Positions 11,019 to 19,716 of a stretch of 64,000 nucleotides of DNA are shown one piece after another; position 1 is the first letter of the stretch, and each line of letters starts with the position of its first letter. The DNA is taken from assembly GCA_963741305.1 (NCBI GenBank), contig CAVUHL010000003.1, positions 3,596,001-3,660,000 on the forward strand. Reading direction: 5' to 3'. Below the pieces are notes generated by a model. It had not been told where the DNA came from. It was given only the letters and a program-made list of their open reading frames with translations, and did not search any database. The translations under genes and the position numbers were made by a program. This stretch comes from DATMER01 sp963741305. Lineage in GTDB: Bacteria > Acidobacteriota > Thermoanaerobaculia > Multivoradales > UBA5704.

Positions 11019-12440
11019 CTAGCGTGGCAGCGGGTTTCGAAGGGGCACGATCCAGCGCGCCGGCAGCAGGCTGCGCGACTCGGCCGCGAGATCGACGCCG
11101 GGATCGATCAGCAGTTGCGGCTCGCGTCCATTGACCGACGCAATCGCCCTCGCGTAGACCTTCACGTCCCTATGCCCCCGGCGGCGAAAGTCGGCGGCGA
11201 CATGATGGGCAACCTGCAGGATGAGGTCGGGACCGTTGACGAGCTTGCTGAGCTGATGATTGCGCAGGTAGTCGTCAGGATCGACATCCCAGGAGCCCTC
11301 CGCATCCTTGACCAGCAGCATCACCGCCCCCTCCTTGTCGCGCAGCTTCATGTGCCACGAAAAGCGGTGCCCCTCCTCGGTCCAGTTGACATCGCCGGGA
11401 TAGAGAAAGTGGCGCAACGGCACCAGAAGCTGTAGAACGGCGTATGCAGCCACCAGCCCCAGCGCCCAGCGCGGCCAGCTCGAAACCCTGCGGACCGCCG
11501 AGCCCTTCGGGCCGCGGTATCCGAGAGCCTCCACGACCCGGCGGGCGGCGCGCGGCGGGAAGAAGACGAGCGTCGCGGCGAGCATCATCCAAGGGAAGAT
11601 GCCGATCGTGAAAAGCCTGGCGTTCGAAAGGTGGAACGCTGCGAGCAGGACGAACGCGAGCTTCCGCGTGCGGTGCCAGAGCAGCATCGGCACCGCGAGA
11701 AGATCGAGCAGCAACCCGCCGTAGGCGAACGCGTAGACCACCGGCTCCCTGGTGAAAAATGGCCCGACGACCGGAAAGTCGGTGCGTTCGGCCAGCCACA
11801 TCCTCATCGGCTCCCCGCGCAGCCAGTCAGAGTTGAGCTTCGCGAGGCCGCCGTAGAAATACGGGATGCCGACCTGGAGCCGCAACAGCCAGAGCATCCA
11901 TGCCGGCATCAACTCGGCGGACATCGAGGGATTGCGCAAGGCGTCGAGCGAGAACGAGCGCTGCGCCGGCAGTACCGCCAGCAGCAACGAGACGAGGACG
12001 ATCAGGTAAAAGTGGTTGAGGTACCGGGTCGCATCGAGGAGGAAAACATAAGTGAAGCCGAGGAAGAACAGAGGCGCGGTCCACCGGTAGGCAAGCCCCA
12101 ACATGATGCAGACCGCGAGCACAGCGAGCGCGGCGAACACGAAGTACATGCCGGCGCCGTCGAGCGGCGCCACCCACTCGAACCCGAAGTAGCCCGGGTG
12201 CATCGCCGGCCTGATGAAGTACCGGGCGATCCAGCCCTTGGTGAAGTAGCGGTAGACCTCCCAGAGCATGATCGCACCGAACAGTACCCGGAAATAAACG
12301 AGCGGCGCGATGTCGACCGGTTCCTGGAGCCGGGCCGCGAGACCGGCAATCCGCGAACGGCTGCCGGTCTCGGGGGCTGTGGATGGCTCGGGGGTGCCAA
12401 CCTGCCGCGGTGCCGTTTTCCGATGGGTCTGATGGGCCAT
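11019..12440 (-). CDS. Bacterial vitamin K-dependent gamma-carboxylase-like HTTM membrane protein
   Basis: A 473-residue polytopic membrane protein with the HTTM/VKGC domain. Several transmembrane segments are visible (VYFRVLFGAIMLWEVY, FVFAALAVLAVCIML, FYLIVLVSLLLAVL). Signature stretches match the animal gamma-glutamyl carboxylase family: YLNHFYL, FYGGLAKLNSDWL, FHLSNARLFTIGIFPWMM and, in the lumen-like C-terminal part, LRHFLYPGDVNWTEEGHRFSW. In animals the enzyme carboxylates glutamate using vitamin K hydroquinone; bacterial homologues are known but their substrates are not. The ATG at 12440 gives a 2-base gap to the VOC gene upstream, so the pair is an operon. Strong for family, open for activity. 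Confidence 0.85.
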   Translation of the reverse strand: MAHQTHRKTAPRQVGTPEPSTAPETGSRSRIAGLAARLQEPVDIAPLVYFRVLFGAIMLWEVYRYFTKGWIARYFIRPAMHPGYFGFEWVAPLDGAGMYFVFAALAVLAVCIMLGLAYRWTAPLFFLGFTYVFLLDATRYLNHFYLIVLVSLLLAVLPAQRSFSLDALRNPSMSAELMPAWMLWLLRLQVGIPYFYGGLAKLNSDWLRGEPMRMWLAERTDFPVVGPFFTREPVVYAFAYGGLLLDLLAVPMLLWHRTRKLAFVLLAAFHLSNARLFTIGIFPWMMLAATLVFFPPRAARRVVEALGYRGPKGSAVRRVSSWPRWALGLVAAYAVLQLLVPLRHFLYPGDVNWTEEGHRFSWHMKLRDKEGAVMLLVKDAEGSWDVDPDDYLRNHQLSKLVNGPDLILQVAHHVAADFRRRGHRDVKVYARAIASVNGREPQLLIDPGVDLAAESRSLLPARWIVPLRNPLPR

Positions 12441-12442
12441 GA

Positions 12443-12808
12443 CTAGGTCTCGATCTCCTGGCCACACTTGATCCGGTGGCCGTCGGACGTCCGGATGGCA
12501 AACTCGCGCATTCCCCACGGCTCGTCTACAGGAACGCTCAGCGGCTCGATCCCCCTGGCGTGCAGCTCCGCATGGTAAGCGTCCACGTCATCCACTCGCA
12601 GATAGGCGAAATAGCTGTGACAGCCCAGCTCGCTCGGATGGATGTCGTCAGGGCACTCACCCAGCATGATCATGCAGTTGTCGCGTGCGACGAAGATCCA
12701 TCCCGGGTGATCGGCGACGGTCTCAAACCCGAGCTTCTCGACGTAGAACCTGGCGGACTCGCGCACATTGGGAACCGCCAGCACATAGTGATTCTGAAGG
12801 ATCTTCAT
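12443..12808 (-). CDS. VOC (glyoxalase/bleomycin-resistance) family protein
   Basis: A 121-residue protein of the vicinal-oxygen-chelate fold: two beta-alpha-beta-beta-beta units, starting MKILQNHYVLAVPNVRESARFYVEKLGFE and ending with LSVPVDEPWGMREFAIRTSDGHRI. Family members bind a metal and act as glyoxalases, dioxygenases or antibiotic-binding resistance proteins; the E in MREFAI and the H in NHYVL fit metal ligand positions. The substrate is unknown. It is immediately upstream of the gamma-carboxylase-like gene (2-base gap). Confidence 0.85.
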   Translation of the reverse strand: MKILQNHYVLAVPNVRESARFYVEKLGFETVADHPGWIFVARDNCMIMLGECPDDIHPSELGCHSYFAYLRVDDVDAYHAELHARGIEPLSVPVDEPWGMREFAIRTSDGHRIKCGQEIET

Positions 12809-12845
12809 GCGCCCTCCTGGCTGCCCAACTCATATGGTACCTGTT

Positions 12846-13850
12846 TCACGTGCGGGAGGCGTACGTGGTCCAACTCAGCCAGTCGTAAGTGCGAGTGCCG
12901 TAGATAGCGCGCCACGAAGCGCACTGAAGCCTGCCGAGGTCCGACCACTCGTTGGCGCCGAAGTAGAACTCGCCCAGGTTCGGATCGAGGTAGCAGTAGA
13001 AGCCCGGGCCACGGTAGAAGGCCACATCGTGTCCCGCCCCTCCCAACATGCCCATGCTCAGCACGCCAGAGTGGCCGGCCTCGAGTTGCATGAGCTGCGC
13101 TTGAACGAAGCGGAGGAATGCAGACTCGATGAGCGGATTCTGGATCAGTTGTTGACTGTTGCCCACGATGCGAAGGCCTGCGAAGGAGTGGGTGCGCGTC
13201 TTCTTGAAGATCGAGTAGCCGGGGATGATCTGCGGATCCAGCCGCGCGAGCTCTTCGAGGATCTGTGACTGATTCTGCAGCCGCAAGCGGAGCGCCTCCC
13301 GAGGATCGGGGGGCTGCCCGAGCCTCGCCCGCATCCCCTGCAGGGCGTTGACCACTCCGTCCTCCATCGCCTGCCAACGCACCATGTCCATGTCGGGAGG
13401 CCCCTGACGGGCGATCTGCTCCGCCTCCTGGAGCGTGTTCACGTGCGCCAGGAGTGGATCGGCCAGGCGGATCTGCTGGATGGCGGTCTGCGTCTCGATC
13501 TGCATGCGGTGCGCGCCCACGGTGGTGGCCTGCGCGCGGCCGTACACCGCATGCGTCTTCTTCTGTTCGTCCCAGCGATAGGAATTCTTCGGGGAGGAAA
13601 AGACGGTGCTCGTGGAGCTGAGCGCCGACTGCCGGCTTTCAACACGCGACCGTGTAATGCCGGTCAGGATGCGGCGGATCCAGTCGAGGCACATGCCCAT
13701 GCAGATGCCGGTACCGACATCGGTCCGGCCGGTCTGCATCCAGTCGCTGACGCGGTTCCCGTCCAGGGCACCGTTGAGCAGCGTGATCAACTCCTGAAGG
13801 TTGAATGGAGCGGGGAGATCGTCGAAGTCTTCAACGCCAAAAACGGGCAT
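12846..13850 (-). CDS. Putative YopT-type (C58-like) papain-fold cysteine protease
   Basis: A 334-residue protein whose ATG at 13850 has GGAGG 7 bases upstream. No signal peptide is seen. Three segments fit the C58 Cys-His-Asp triad: TGICMGMCLDWIRR (Cys50), GAGHDVAFYR (His274) and CYLDPNLGEFYFG (Asp289), in the right order and with the D-P-N-x-G-E context typical of YopT-like proteins. Between them lies a long mostly helical insert (about 100-260). YopT cleaves prenylated GTPases, but homologues occur in many bacteria, often as toxin or effector domains. Family assignment is from motifs only. It is divergent from an ankyrin-repeat gene, 94 bases apart. Confidence 0.5.
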   Translation of the reverse strand: MPVFGVEDFDDLPAPFNLQELITLLNGALDGNRVSDWMQTGRTDVGTGICMGMCLDWIRRILTGITRSRVESRQSALSSTSTVFSSPKNSYRWDEQKKTHAVYGRAQATTVGAHRMQIETQTAIQQIRLADPLLAHVNTLQEAEQIARQGPPDMDMVRWQAMEDGVVNALQGMRARLGQPPDPREALRLRLQNQSQILEELARLDPQIIPGYSIFKKTRTHSFAGLRIVGNSQQLIQNPLIESAFLRFVQAQLMQLEAGHSGVLSMGMLGGAGHDVAFYRGPGFYCYLDPNLGEFYFGANEWSDLGRLQCASWRAIYGTRTYDWLSWTTYASRT

Positions 13851-13944
13851 GAGCGCACCTCCAGGGACACCTGTTGTACCTTTAGTGGGAGAAGCCCGGG
13901 AGGAATTGCAGAGACGACGGGCGGCAAAGGAAAGAAGGTGCCTC

Positions 13945-15012
13945 ATGTCCGAACACGACTCGCTGACTGTCGACGGCCAACTGATCGACGCGGCTCGGAG
14001 CGGTGACGCCGGTGCCCTGGCCGCGCTGCTCGACGAGCACCCGGAGAAGCTGCACCTCCGCATGAAACCCTACGAGTGGTCGCTGCTGCACGTCGCAGCC
14101 TCGAAAGGGCAGCTAGCGGCCGTAGACCTGCTGTTGAAGCGCGGCCTGGACGTGAACGTCCGTGAAAAGGGAGATGACACCTATGCCATGCATTGGGCTG
14201 CGGCACAGGGTCACCTGGACACCGTGCGGCGGCTGGCCGATGCGGGGGGTGACGTCGCCGGGCGGGGTGACGAACATGCCCTGGAGGTCATCGGCTGGGC
14301 TACATGCTGGGAACAGTGCCACGGCGCCGTCGCGGAATTCCTTGTCAGCCGCGGCGCGCGGCATCACATTTTCTCCGCCATCTCGATGAACCTCCCGGAT
14401 GAGGTCCGCCGCATCGTGGCGGCTGATCCAGCGGCACTGAGCCGGCCGATGAGCCGCCACGAGGACTACCGGCTGCCGCTGCACTTCGCCGTGCTGAAGA
14501 ATCGGACGGAGATGGTGGCGCTGCTGCTGGAATTGGGCGCCGACCCGCTGGCAACGGACGGATCGGGCTACCCCGCCGCCGCCTACGCGACCACGGCTGA
14601 CGCCGACCGGCGTGTGTTCGAGACGATCGTTGCCCGCGGCGGGACCATGGACCTCTTCACCGCCCTGGCGCTGGGCGACGAGGCGACGGCCGAGCGGCTC
14701 CTGTCCGAGAGCGGCGCGAACGGTGGCGAGCTGCACCTGATGGCCAAGCGAGGCAACGCGCGGGCCGTGAAGTGGCTGCTCGGCCATGGAATAGACCCCA
14801 ATGCCCGCTGGAGCCATTGGGACTCCGAGGTGACACCATTGCACCTTGCTGCTGCGCAGGGTCACGCGGAAGCCGTGCGGCTGCTCCTCGAAGGCGGCGC
14901 CGACCCGCGCATCCGCGACAGCAAACATGACGGCGATGCGATCGGCTGGGCGACTCACCACGGACGGCGGGAAATCGTCGAGATCCTCGAGGCCCACGTA
15001 GCGGAGCCGTAA
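13945..15012 (+). CDS. Ankyrin-repeat protein
   Basis: A 355-residue soluble protein made almost entirely of ankyrin repeats: WSLLHVAASKGQLAAVDLLLKRG, YAMHWAAAQGHLDTVRRLADAG, LPLHFAVLKNRTEMVALLLELG and TPLHLAAAQGHAEAVRLLLEGG. Ankyrin repeats bind proteins; in bacteria single-gene members are often cytoplasmic adaptors or immunity-like partners. The ATG at 13945 was chosen over upstream in-frame ATGs because GAAGGTG lies 6 bases before it and homology-like sequence begins there. No signal peptide. It is divergent from the YopT-like gene, so a toxin-and-partner pairing is possible but unproven. Confidence 0.85.
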   Translation: MSEHDSLTVDGQLIDAARSGDAGALAALLDEHPEKLHLRMKPYEWSLLHVAASKGQLAAVDLLLKRGLDVNVREKGDDTYAMHWAAAQGHLDTVRRLADAGGDVAGRGDEHALEVIGWATCWEQCHGAVAEFLVSRGARHHIFSAISMNLPDEVRRIVAADPAALSRPMSRHEDYRLPLHFAVLKNRTEMVALLLELGADPLATDGSGYPAAAYATTADADRRVFETIVARGGTMDLFTALALGDEATAERLLSESGANGGELHLMAKRGNARAVKWLLGHGIDPNARWSHWDSEVTPLHLAAAQGHAEAVRLLLEGGADPRIRDSKHDGDAIGWATHHGRREIVEILEAHVAEP

Positions 15013-15015
15013 CGG

Positions 15016-15918
15016 TTAACGCAGCCGCTTCATCTTTGGTTCTAAATACCACCGCGACGACGCGTAAAGCTTGCGCAGGCCACGCGCCGGCCGCGCAATG
15101 ACAAAGGCATAATACGATCCACTCTTCGCCCACTCCCAATCCTGTGCAATCATCCGAACCTTCATTTCATCTTCTACGCGTGACCAGTCCATCATGGGGT
15201 ACAGGACGGAGAGCAGGTTGCCGCCGTAGCAGCGAACCTCCTCCAGGTCGAAGCCGATGGAGAGCTGTGCCATGATCTCACTCGAGCGGATCGCCTCGGA
15301 TGGATCGTCGTGCTGAATCGGGAGCGGAAGGAAGTCGCTATTCCGGGCGGCAGCAGGCAGCTCCCCAAAGACTGCGCGGTGAGGAGCGATAAGCTCGTCG
15401 TTCCACTCTGTCCGCGACGGGCCGATGTATTCGTCGAGGTACAGAATTGCACCCGGCTTCATCGCAGAAACGAGGGCGCGAAATAGCTTCTCCAGCTCTG
15501 CGACGTGATGCAGTGACTGATTGGCAAAAACGATGTCGTAGGTGTCCCGCGGCAGCGCAGGCCGATTGAAATCCGACGCAAAGTAGCGAATACGGTCAGA
15601 ATACCCTTCGCCATCGGCGGCGCGGCGAGCGGCGCGCAACGAGCGCACGGAACCGTCGAAGGCGTCGATCGTAGCGCAGACATTCCGGCGGATCGCTTCG
15701 CGCTCGAGGTTGCCTGCACCACAACCGATCGAGAGGCCACGTTCGAAGGTGCGGCCGTTCAGGCGCGCCACGAACCAGTCGCCCGCGGAAGCCGGTGCCG
15801 CGCCGCCTATCCGTTCGTGGACCGCCTGACGGATGAGCGGTTCGTTCATCCAACTGACGTATTTTTGCTCGAGGATCTCGCGGTTCCAGAATTCTCCGGC
15901 TCTCAACACGTCGCTCAT
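15016..15918 (-). CDS. Class I SAM-dependent methyltransferase
   Basis: A 300-residue cytoplasmic protein with the Rossmann methyltransferase core: motif I GLSIGCGAGNLEREAI near 82, an acidic residue in ATIDAFDGSV, then YDIVFANQSLHHV (motif IV-like) and KPGAILYLDEYIGPSR. The N-terminal WNREILEQKYVSWMNEPLIRQ and the C-terminal tyrosine/arginine-rich segment are outside the core. The methyl acceptor is unknown. It lies 39 bases downstream of the DUF3667 gene and is the last member of the minus-strand run that starts with lanM; it converges with the ankyrin gene with a 3-base gap. Confidence 0.85.
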   Translation of the reverse strand: MSDVLRAGEFWNREILEQKYVSWMNEPLIRQAVHERIGGAAPASAGDWFVARLNGRTFERGLSIGCGAGNLEREAIRRNVCATIDAFDGSVRSLRAARRAADGEGYSDRIRYFASDFNRPALPRDTYDIVFANQSLHHVAELEKLFRALVSAMKPGAILYLDEYIGPSRTEWNDELIAPHRAVFGELPAAARNSDFLPLPIQHDDPSEAIRSSEIMAQLSIGFDLEEVRCYGGNLLSVLYPMMDWSRVEDEMKVRMIAQDWEWAKSGSYYAFVIARPARGLRKLYASSRWYLEPKMKRLR

Positions 15919-15957
15919 ACGGTAGAGAGTCTAAGGCAGTGCTGAAGGACAGTCAAT

Positions 15958-16803
15958 TTAGGTTGCGTACAAGGTGATGAGGAATAGCACGAAGCGATAG
16001 CCCAGTACGATGGCTCCAGCAGCCAGTGCCAGCCCGACAGCCTTGGTAGCCCGGAGCACGCCCGTGGCGCCATAGACCGGACCGATTGCCAAGTGGATGT
16101 AAACCGCGCAAGCCGCCAGGTTTGCCACGCTCAGCACGTGGTCGACGATCGGCGATTCCAATCCGCCAAATCCGAGCAGCCCGCTGAGCTTTGAAGCCAC
16201 CAGGGCGACGCAGAACACCAATAACAGGAACGTGTAGAGGTGCAGTGAGAACGCCACGTGCGTCACGAACGGGCGCCGCGCGCGAAAGAAGGCCAGCGGC
16301 AGAAGCAATGCGAACGGCAAGGTCATCAACAAGATGAATGATTTGGCGTTCAATACGACGGCGCGATCGAACATCGGCTCATACTGCTCGAGGCTCGTGT
16401 GCGTTGCTTCCAGCCTCTGTGTCAACATCGATTGAGCAAGACTGCTCCAATCCTGGTGGTGGAGATGAGAGTCCAGCGAAGAGCTGAAGATATTCTCACC
16501 GGTCAACGACTGCAGAGCGAAGAAGAAAACGTTGGCGATCAGAAAGAGCTGGAACGGTGCCACGTAGGGCTTGCGCACGCCTCTTGTCCATGCCAGCGTG
16601 AGCTCGCCGGGATGGCGCAGGAGCAACCGAGCGGAACGTGCCGCGCGCGCATCGATGCTGGCAAAGACGTGAAGGAACTTCGCCGCAATCCCGCGCAGGG
16701 TGAGGTCACGTGGCGCCAGCGGCTCCTCGCCGCAACGGGGACAGAACGGAGTCTTCACTGTCGCTTTGCACGTCGGACATGTCCAGCGCACGCTTTTAGT
16801 CAT
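15958..16803 (-). CDS. DUF3667-type zinc-ribbon membrane protein
   Basis: A 281-residue protein that starts with a zinc ribbon (CPTCKATVKTPFCPRCGEE, four Cys at about 9-28) followed by LTLRGIAAKFLHVFASID and RKPYVAPFQLFLIANVFFF. This order is typical of DUF3667 proteins. Four or five hydrophobic segments follow, with a soluble loop at about 115-155 containing a His-rich piece (HLHHQDW). Function unknown. Its ATG overlaps the stop of the upstream gene (ATGA), so it is translationally coupled to the glycolipid-binding-domain gene. Confidence 0.8.
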   Translation of the reverse strand: MTKSVRWTCPTCKATVKTPFCPRCGEEPLAPRDLTLRGIAAKFLHVFASIDARAARSARLLLRHPGELTLAWTRGVRKPYVAPFQLFLIANVFFFALQSLTGENIFSSSLDSHLHHQDWSSLAQSMLTQRLEATHTSLEQYEPMFDRAVVLNAKSFILLMTLPFALLLPLAFFRARRPFVTHVAFSLHLYTFLLLVFCVALVASKLSGLLGFGGLESPIVDHVLSVANLAACAVYIHLAIGPVYGATGVLRATKAVGLALAAGAIVLGYRFVLFLITLYAT

Positions 16804-17477
16804 CCATTCTCTTTCACCCTCCGGAACAGGTCCGGGTAATCCAGCACGATGCCATCTTCGTCCACGGGAAGCTCCGCCCGGAAGCCACTGCCGTCGAGGT
16901 TCTCGAAGAGGTAGAGCCGGTCGGCCAGCCGCGTGTAGGCCTGCGGTTGCGGGCGAACCGTCAGGTCTGGCGCGGAGATCCAGGCCATGCGGAACTGCCG
17001 CCGCTCACCGACAGCCATTGGCTCGCGGCGAATCGGGAAACTGTTGGTGAAAGGGGTTGGCCAGATATCGACATCCACGCAGCCATCGAGCTCGTTTATA
17101 GCCCGGCCATCAGCCCGGCCATCGCCGTGTTGCCCGCCGTGTTGCCCGCCGTATTGCCAATGCCCCTGACCATCCGTTTGCAGACTCAGCGACCGGGTGG
17201 AGCCCTCCGCCGCGACGATCAGCTCGGCCTCGCGGAGCCGCCACGATTCATCCCAGGTGAGGCGATAGGTGAGCCGGAACGGACCGCCCTCCTCGTCGAA
17301 CGCGAGGACGACGCTGTCAGCCACGCGCTCAGCCAGGAGCAGATGTTCCAGTCCCACGCCCTCCCGGTCCTTGTTCCAGATGGGCATCCAGCAGATCGTG
17401 CGGCAACGTGCACTTCTGCTGAGCCTGTAAATGTAGGCATCTGCGGCTGTGCCGTCCTCGAGCTTCACTCTGGTCAA
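16800..17477 (-). CDS. Putative glycolipid-binding domain protein
   Basis: A 225-residue cytoplasmic protein resembling the putative glycolipid-binding family: GLEHLLL near 45, LDGCVDVDIWPTPFTNSFPIRR near 132-153, and the C-terminal AELPVDEDGIVLDYPDLFRRV. A low-complexity insert GGQHGGQHGDGRADG at about 110-124 comes from short tandem DNA repeats at 17100-17155 and is unusual for the family. The N-terminal 30 residues are also atypical, so an internal start is possible. It follows the GMC oxidoreductase after 75 bases and overlaps the DUF3667 start by 4 bases. Confidence 0.7.
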   Translation of the reverse strand: MTRVKLEDGTAADAYIYRLSRSARCRTICWMPIWNKDREGVGLEHLLLAERVADSVVLAFDEEGGPFRLTYRLTWDESWRLREAELIVAAEGSTRSLSLQTDGQGHWQYGGQHGGQHGDGRADGRAINELDGCVDVDIWPTPFTNSFPIRREPMAVGERRQFRMAWISAPDLTVRPQPQAYTRLADRLYLFENLDGSGFRAELPVDEDGIVLDYPDLFRRVKENG

Positions 17478-17552
17478 GACGCGCTCATATGCTCGTTGGG
17501 CCGGCCCGGGGCGAGCGTTCCGTAAACGAAAAGCCGGTAAGTCATCGACCGA

Positions 17553-19217
17553 TCACTGCCCGAATTCGCCAGCGCGCCAGCGGGCGATCACGTGGTCGGC
17601 GACCCGGAAGCTGTTGGCCAGGATGGTGAGGGTTGGGGCGGCACCTCCCGATGTCGGCAGGAAACTGCCGTCCACGACGTAGAGGTTGGGCACCTCATGG
17701 GCTCGGCACCAGGGGTCGAGCACCGAGGTGCGGGGATCGAGGCCGGCGCGGCAGGTGCCATGGACGAGGTAGGACGACGTGCCACCCATGCTCAGGGCCT
17801 GGATGCCGTCGGCTCCCAGGTCGTCGAGGACCTCGCAGGCCCGCTGGAAGATCCAACCACCCGCGGCCCGATGATGGGGCGGCACGTCCAGGTGGATGCG
17901 CGCGACCGGCAGCCCCCATCTGTCACTCACCTGGGAGTCGAGCTCGACGAACGTCCGGTCGTTGGGCAGGAAGTCGTGGAAGATTTCGAAGAAGACGGCC
18001 CGCCGGTCCTGGATTTCCTCGCGCAAGCGCCGCTTGAGCTCCATCCCCCAGAGCGGCCGGCCCGAGCCGGCGGTGCGGTCGTAGGCGGCGAGCGGGCTTG
18101 CCGGGCTCATGTCGAACCGCAGGATACCCCCTTTGGGAAAGTCGCTCACTCCTGCCGGCAGAAAGTAGTGGTCCATCACCGAGACACCCAGGAACGGGTG
18201 CCAGGGACGCAGGGGGAGGCCGGGATGGCGGTCGATGCGGAAGCTCGCCTGTCCCATGGTGACACCATGGAACTGGAGATGGCGCCCGACGAGCCCGCTG
18301 CCGTTCGCCAAGCCGTCAGGGAAGCGGGTGGAACGCGACAGGAGGAGAAGGCGTGCCGATTCGATCGCGGAGCAGCAGACGAACACGATCCGCGCCCGCG
18401 CCTCGTGCTCCTCACCCGAGGTATCGAGGTAGATGCAGCCCGTCGCCCGGCCATGGCGGTCCACGACGATCTCTTTCGCCATGCACCCGGTCTGCACCTC
18501 ACAGCGGCCGGTCTGCTCCGCGCGCGGAATCAGAGCCTCCTGAACGCTTCCCTTGGCTCCCGTGCGGCAGCCGAATCCACCGCAGTTGTCACAGTAGGCA
18601 CAGGCCGGCCGGCCCTGGTAAGGCCGGGAATTGATCGCCCGTGGTGTGGGAAAAGGGTGGAGGCCCCGCCCCCGGCACGCCGCTTCGAGGTGCCGGGCCA
18701 GAGGGTGGCTGTCGAGTGGCGGCAGGGGATACGGGGCTGAGCGTGGCCCTTCGAACGGATTGGCGCCGCCAAGCCCGGCGACACCTACCTCCCGCTCTGC
18801 TTTGACATAGTAGGGCTCGAGGTCGTCATAGCCGAAGGGCCAGTCGGCGATCTCTTCGTAAGCACCGAAGCGGCTGCGCAGGCGGAAGTCCCCGGGGTGG
18901 AACCGGTAGAGGTACGATCCCATATGGACCGTGCCGCCTCCCAGGCAGACGGCGATCCAGCCGAGCTCGGTGGGAATTGGGGTGGTCGTCCTGGGAGTGA
19001 CGACGGTGTGCGGCTCGTCCGCGAGCCTGGGGACGAAGGGCCTCCGGCGGGCCTGCTCGATCTCATCGCCCGGGTAATCCTCGCGCCGGATGCGCGGACC
19101 TTTTTCGAGGACGAGGACGTCGAGCCCCGCCTGAGAGAGAGCCAGGGCGAGCGGCCCGCCCCCGGCGCCGCTGCCGATGATCAGGGCGTCGCGCGGGGCA
19201 TCACCGCGTCGCGGCAT
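17553..19217 (-). CDS. GMC-family FAD oxidoreductase
   Basis: A 554-residue flavoprotein with the N-terminal dinucleotide fold DALIIGSGAGGGPLALALSQ, an FAD-contacting GGGTVHMGSYLYRF segment, a Cys-rich stretch CAYCDNCGGFGCRTGAKGS seen in the gluconate-2-dehydrogenase-like branch, and the C-terminal active-site region with LVHGTCRAGLDP and NLYVVDGSFLPTSGGAAPT. Family members oxidise alcohol groups of sugars, choline or aromatic alcohols. The ATG at 19217 overlaps the preceding subunit-3 gene by 37 bases, which suggests coupled translation and complex formation. There is no signal peptide. Its position directly behind a lanthipeptide precursor makes a tailoring role possible; that is inference. 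Confidence 0.9.
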   Translation of the reverse strand: MPRRGDAPRDALIIGSGAGGGPLALALSQAGLDVLVLEKGPRIRREDYPGDEIEQARRRPFVPRLADEPHTVVTPRTTTPIPTELGWIAVCLGGGTVHMGSYLYRFHPGDFRLRSRFGAYEEIADWPFGYDDLEPYYVKAEREVGVAGLGGANPFEGPRSAPYPLPPLDSHPLARHLEAACRGRGLHPFPTPRAINSRPYQGRPACAYCDNCGGFGCRTGAKGSVQEALIPRAEQTGRCEVQTGCMAKEIVVDRHGRATGCIYLDTSGEEHEARARIVFVCCSAIESARLLLLSRSTRFPDGLANGSGLVGRHLQFHGVTMGQASFRIDRHPGLPLRPWHPFLGVSVMDHYFLPAGVSDFPKGGILRFDMSPASPLAAYDRTAGSGRPLWGMELKRRLREEIQDRRAVFFEIFHDFLPNDRTFVELDSQVSDRWGLPVARIHLDVPPHHRAAGGWIFQRACEVLDDLGADGIQALSMGGTSSYLVHGTCRAGLDPRTSVLDPWCRAHEVPNLYVVDGSFLPTSGGAAPTLTILANSFRVADHVIARWRAGEFGQ

Positions 19218-19633
19218 CCGTCGCCCTCCATTCCGTCCAGCGGATAGCCCAGGTAGCGCCACCCGAGGCCGTGCCGGTTGCCTCCCGCAGCCGGCGGCCC
19301 GGCGAAGCCTTCGACGCAAAGGCGGACGAGGCGCGCGAGAAAGTGGCGGATGGCCGGATCGGGAAGGGTCTCGAGCTGGCGCAGAACATCATCCTGCCGG
19401 CCCGGGCCGGCCTCGGAGAAACCCGTTCCGAGCGTCGCCTGGGCGATCTCCTCGATCCGGTCGAGGCCGCGGGCGAACAGCGGCAGCAGACCGCGCAGCC
19501 GCTCTTCGCCGAGGGCCGTCGCCACATAATCCGCCGCTCCGGTCTCGTGGGCACCGGGACCATCGTCAGAGGGCAGGATCCGCTCGGCAGCAGCGGCAAG
19601 GGTGCGGCGTTGGAGGTCGGTCAGCTCGGGCAT
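19181..19633 (-). CDS. Gluconate 2-dehydrogenase subunit 3-like protein
   Basis: A 150-residue protein starting MPELTDLQRRTLAAAAERILPSDDGPGA, the helical pattern of the gluconate 2-dehydrogenase subunit 3 family, which assists or exports the GMC subunit. Most relatives carry a Tat signal; this one does not, so the complex is probably cytoplasmic. The last 12 codons overlap the GMC gene. It begins 83 bases after the lanthipeptide precursor stop, on the same strand. Confidence 0.8.
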   Translation of the reverse strand: MPELTDLQRRTLAAAAERILPSDDGPGAHETGAADYVATALGEERLRGLLPLFARGLDRIEEIAQATLGTGFSEAGPGRQDDVLRQLETLPDPAIRHFLARLVRLCVEGFAGPPAAGGNRHGLGWRYLGYPLDGMEGDGCRDAVMPRATP

Positions 19634-19716
19634 CGCTCAGGGGGTGAACTAAACGCTACATCATAGTCGAAGGCGAAAGACGTGGGGCGCGCATGGGCAC
19701 ACCCCACCGGAAGAGC

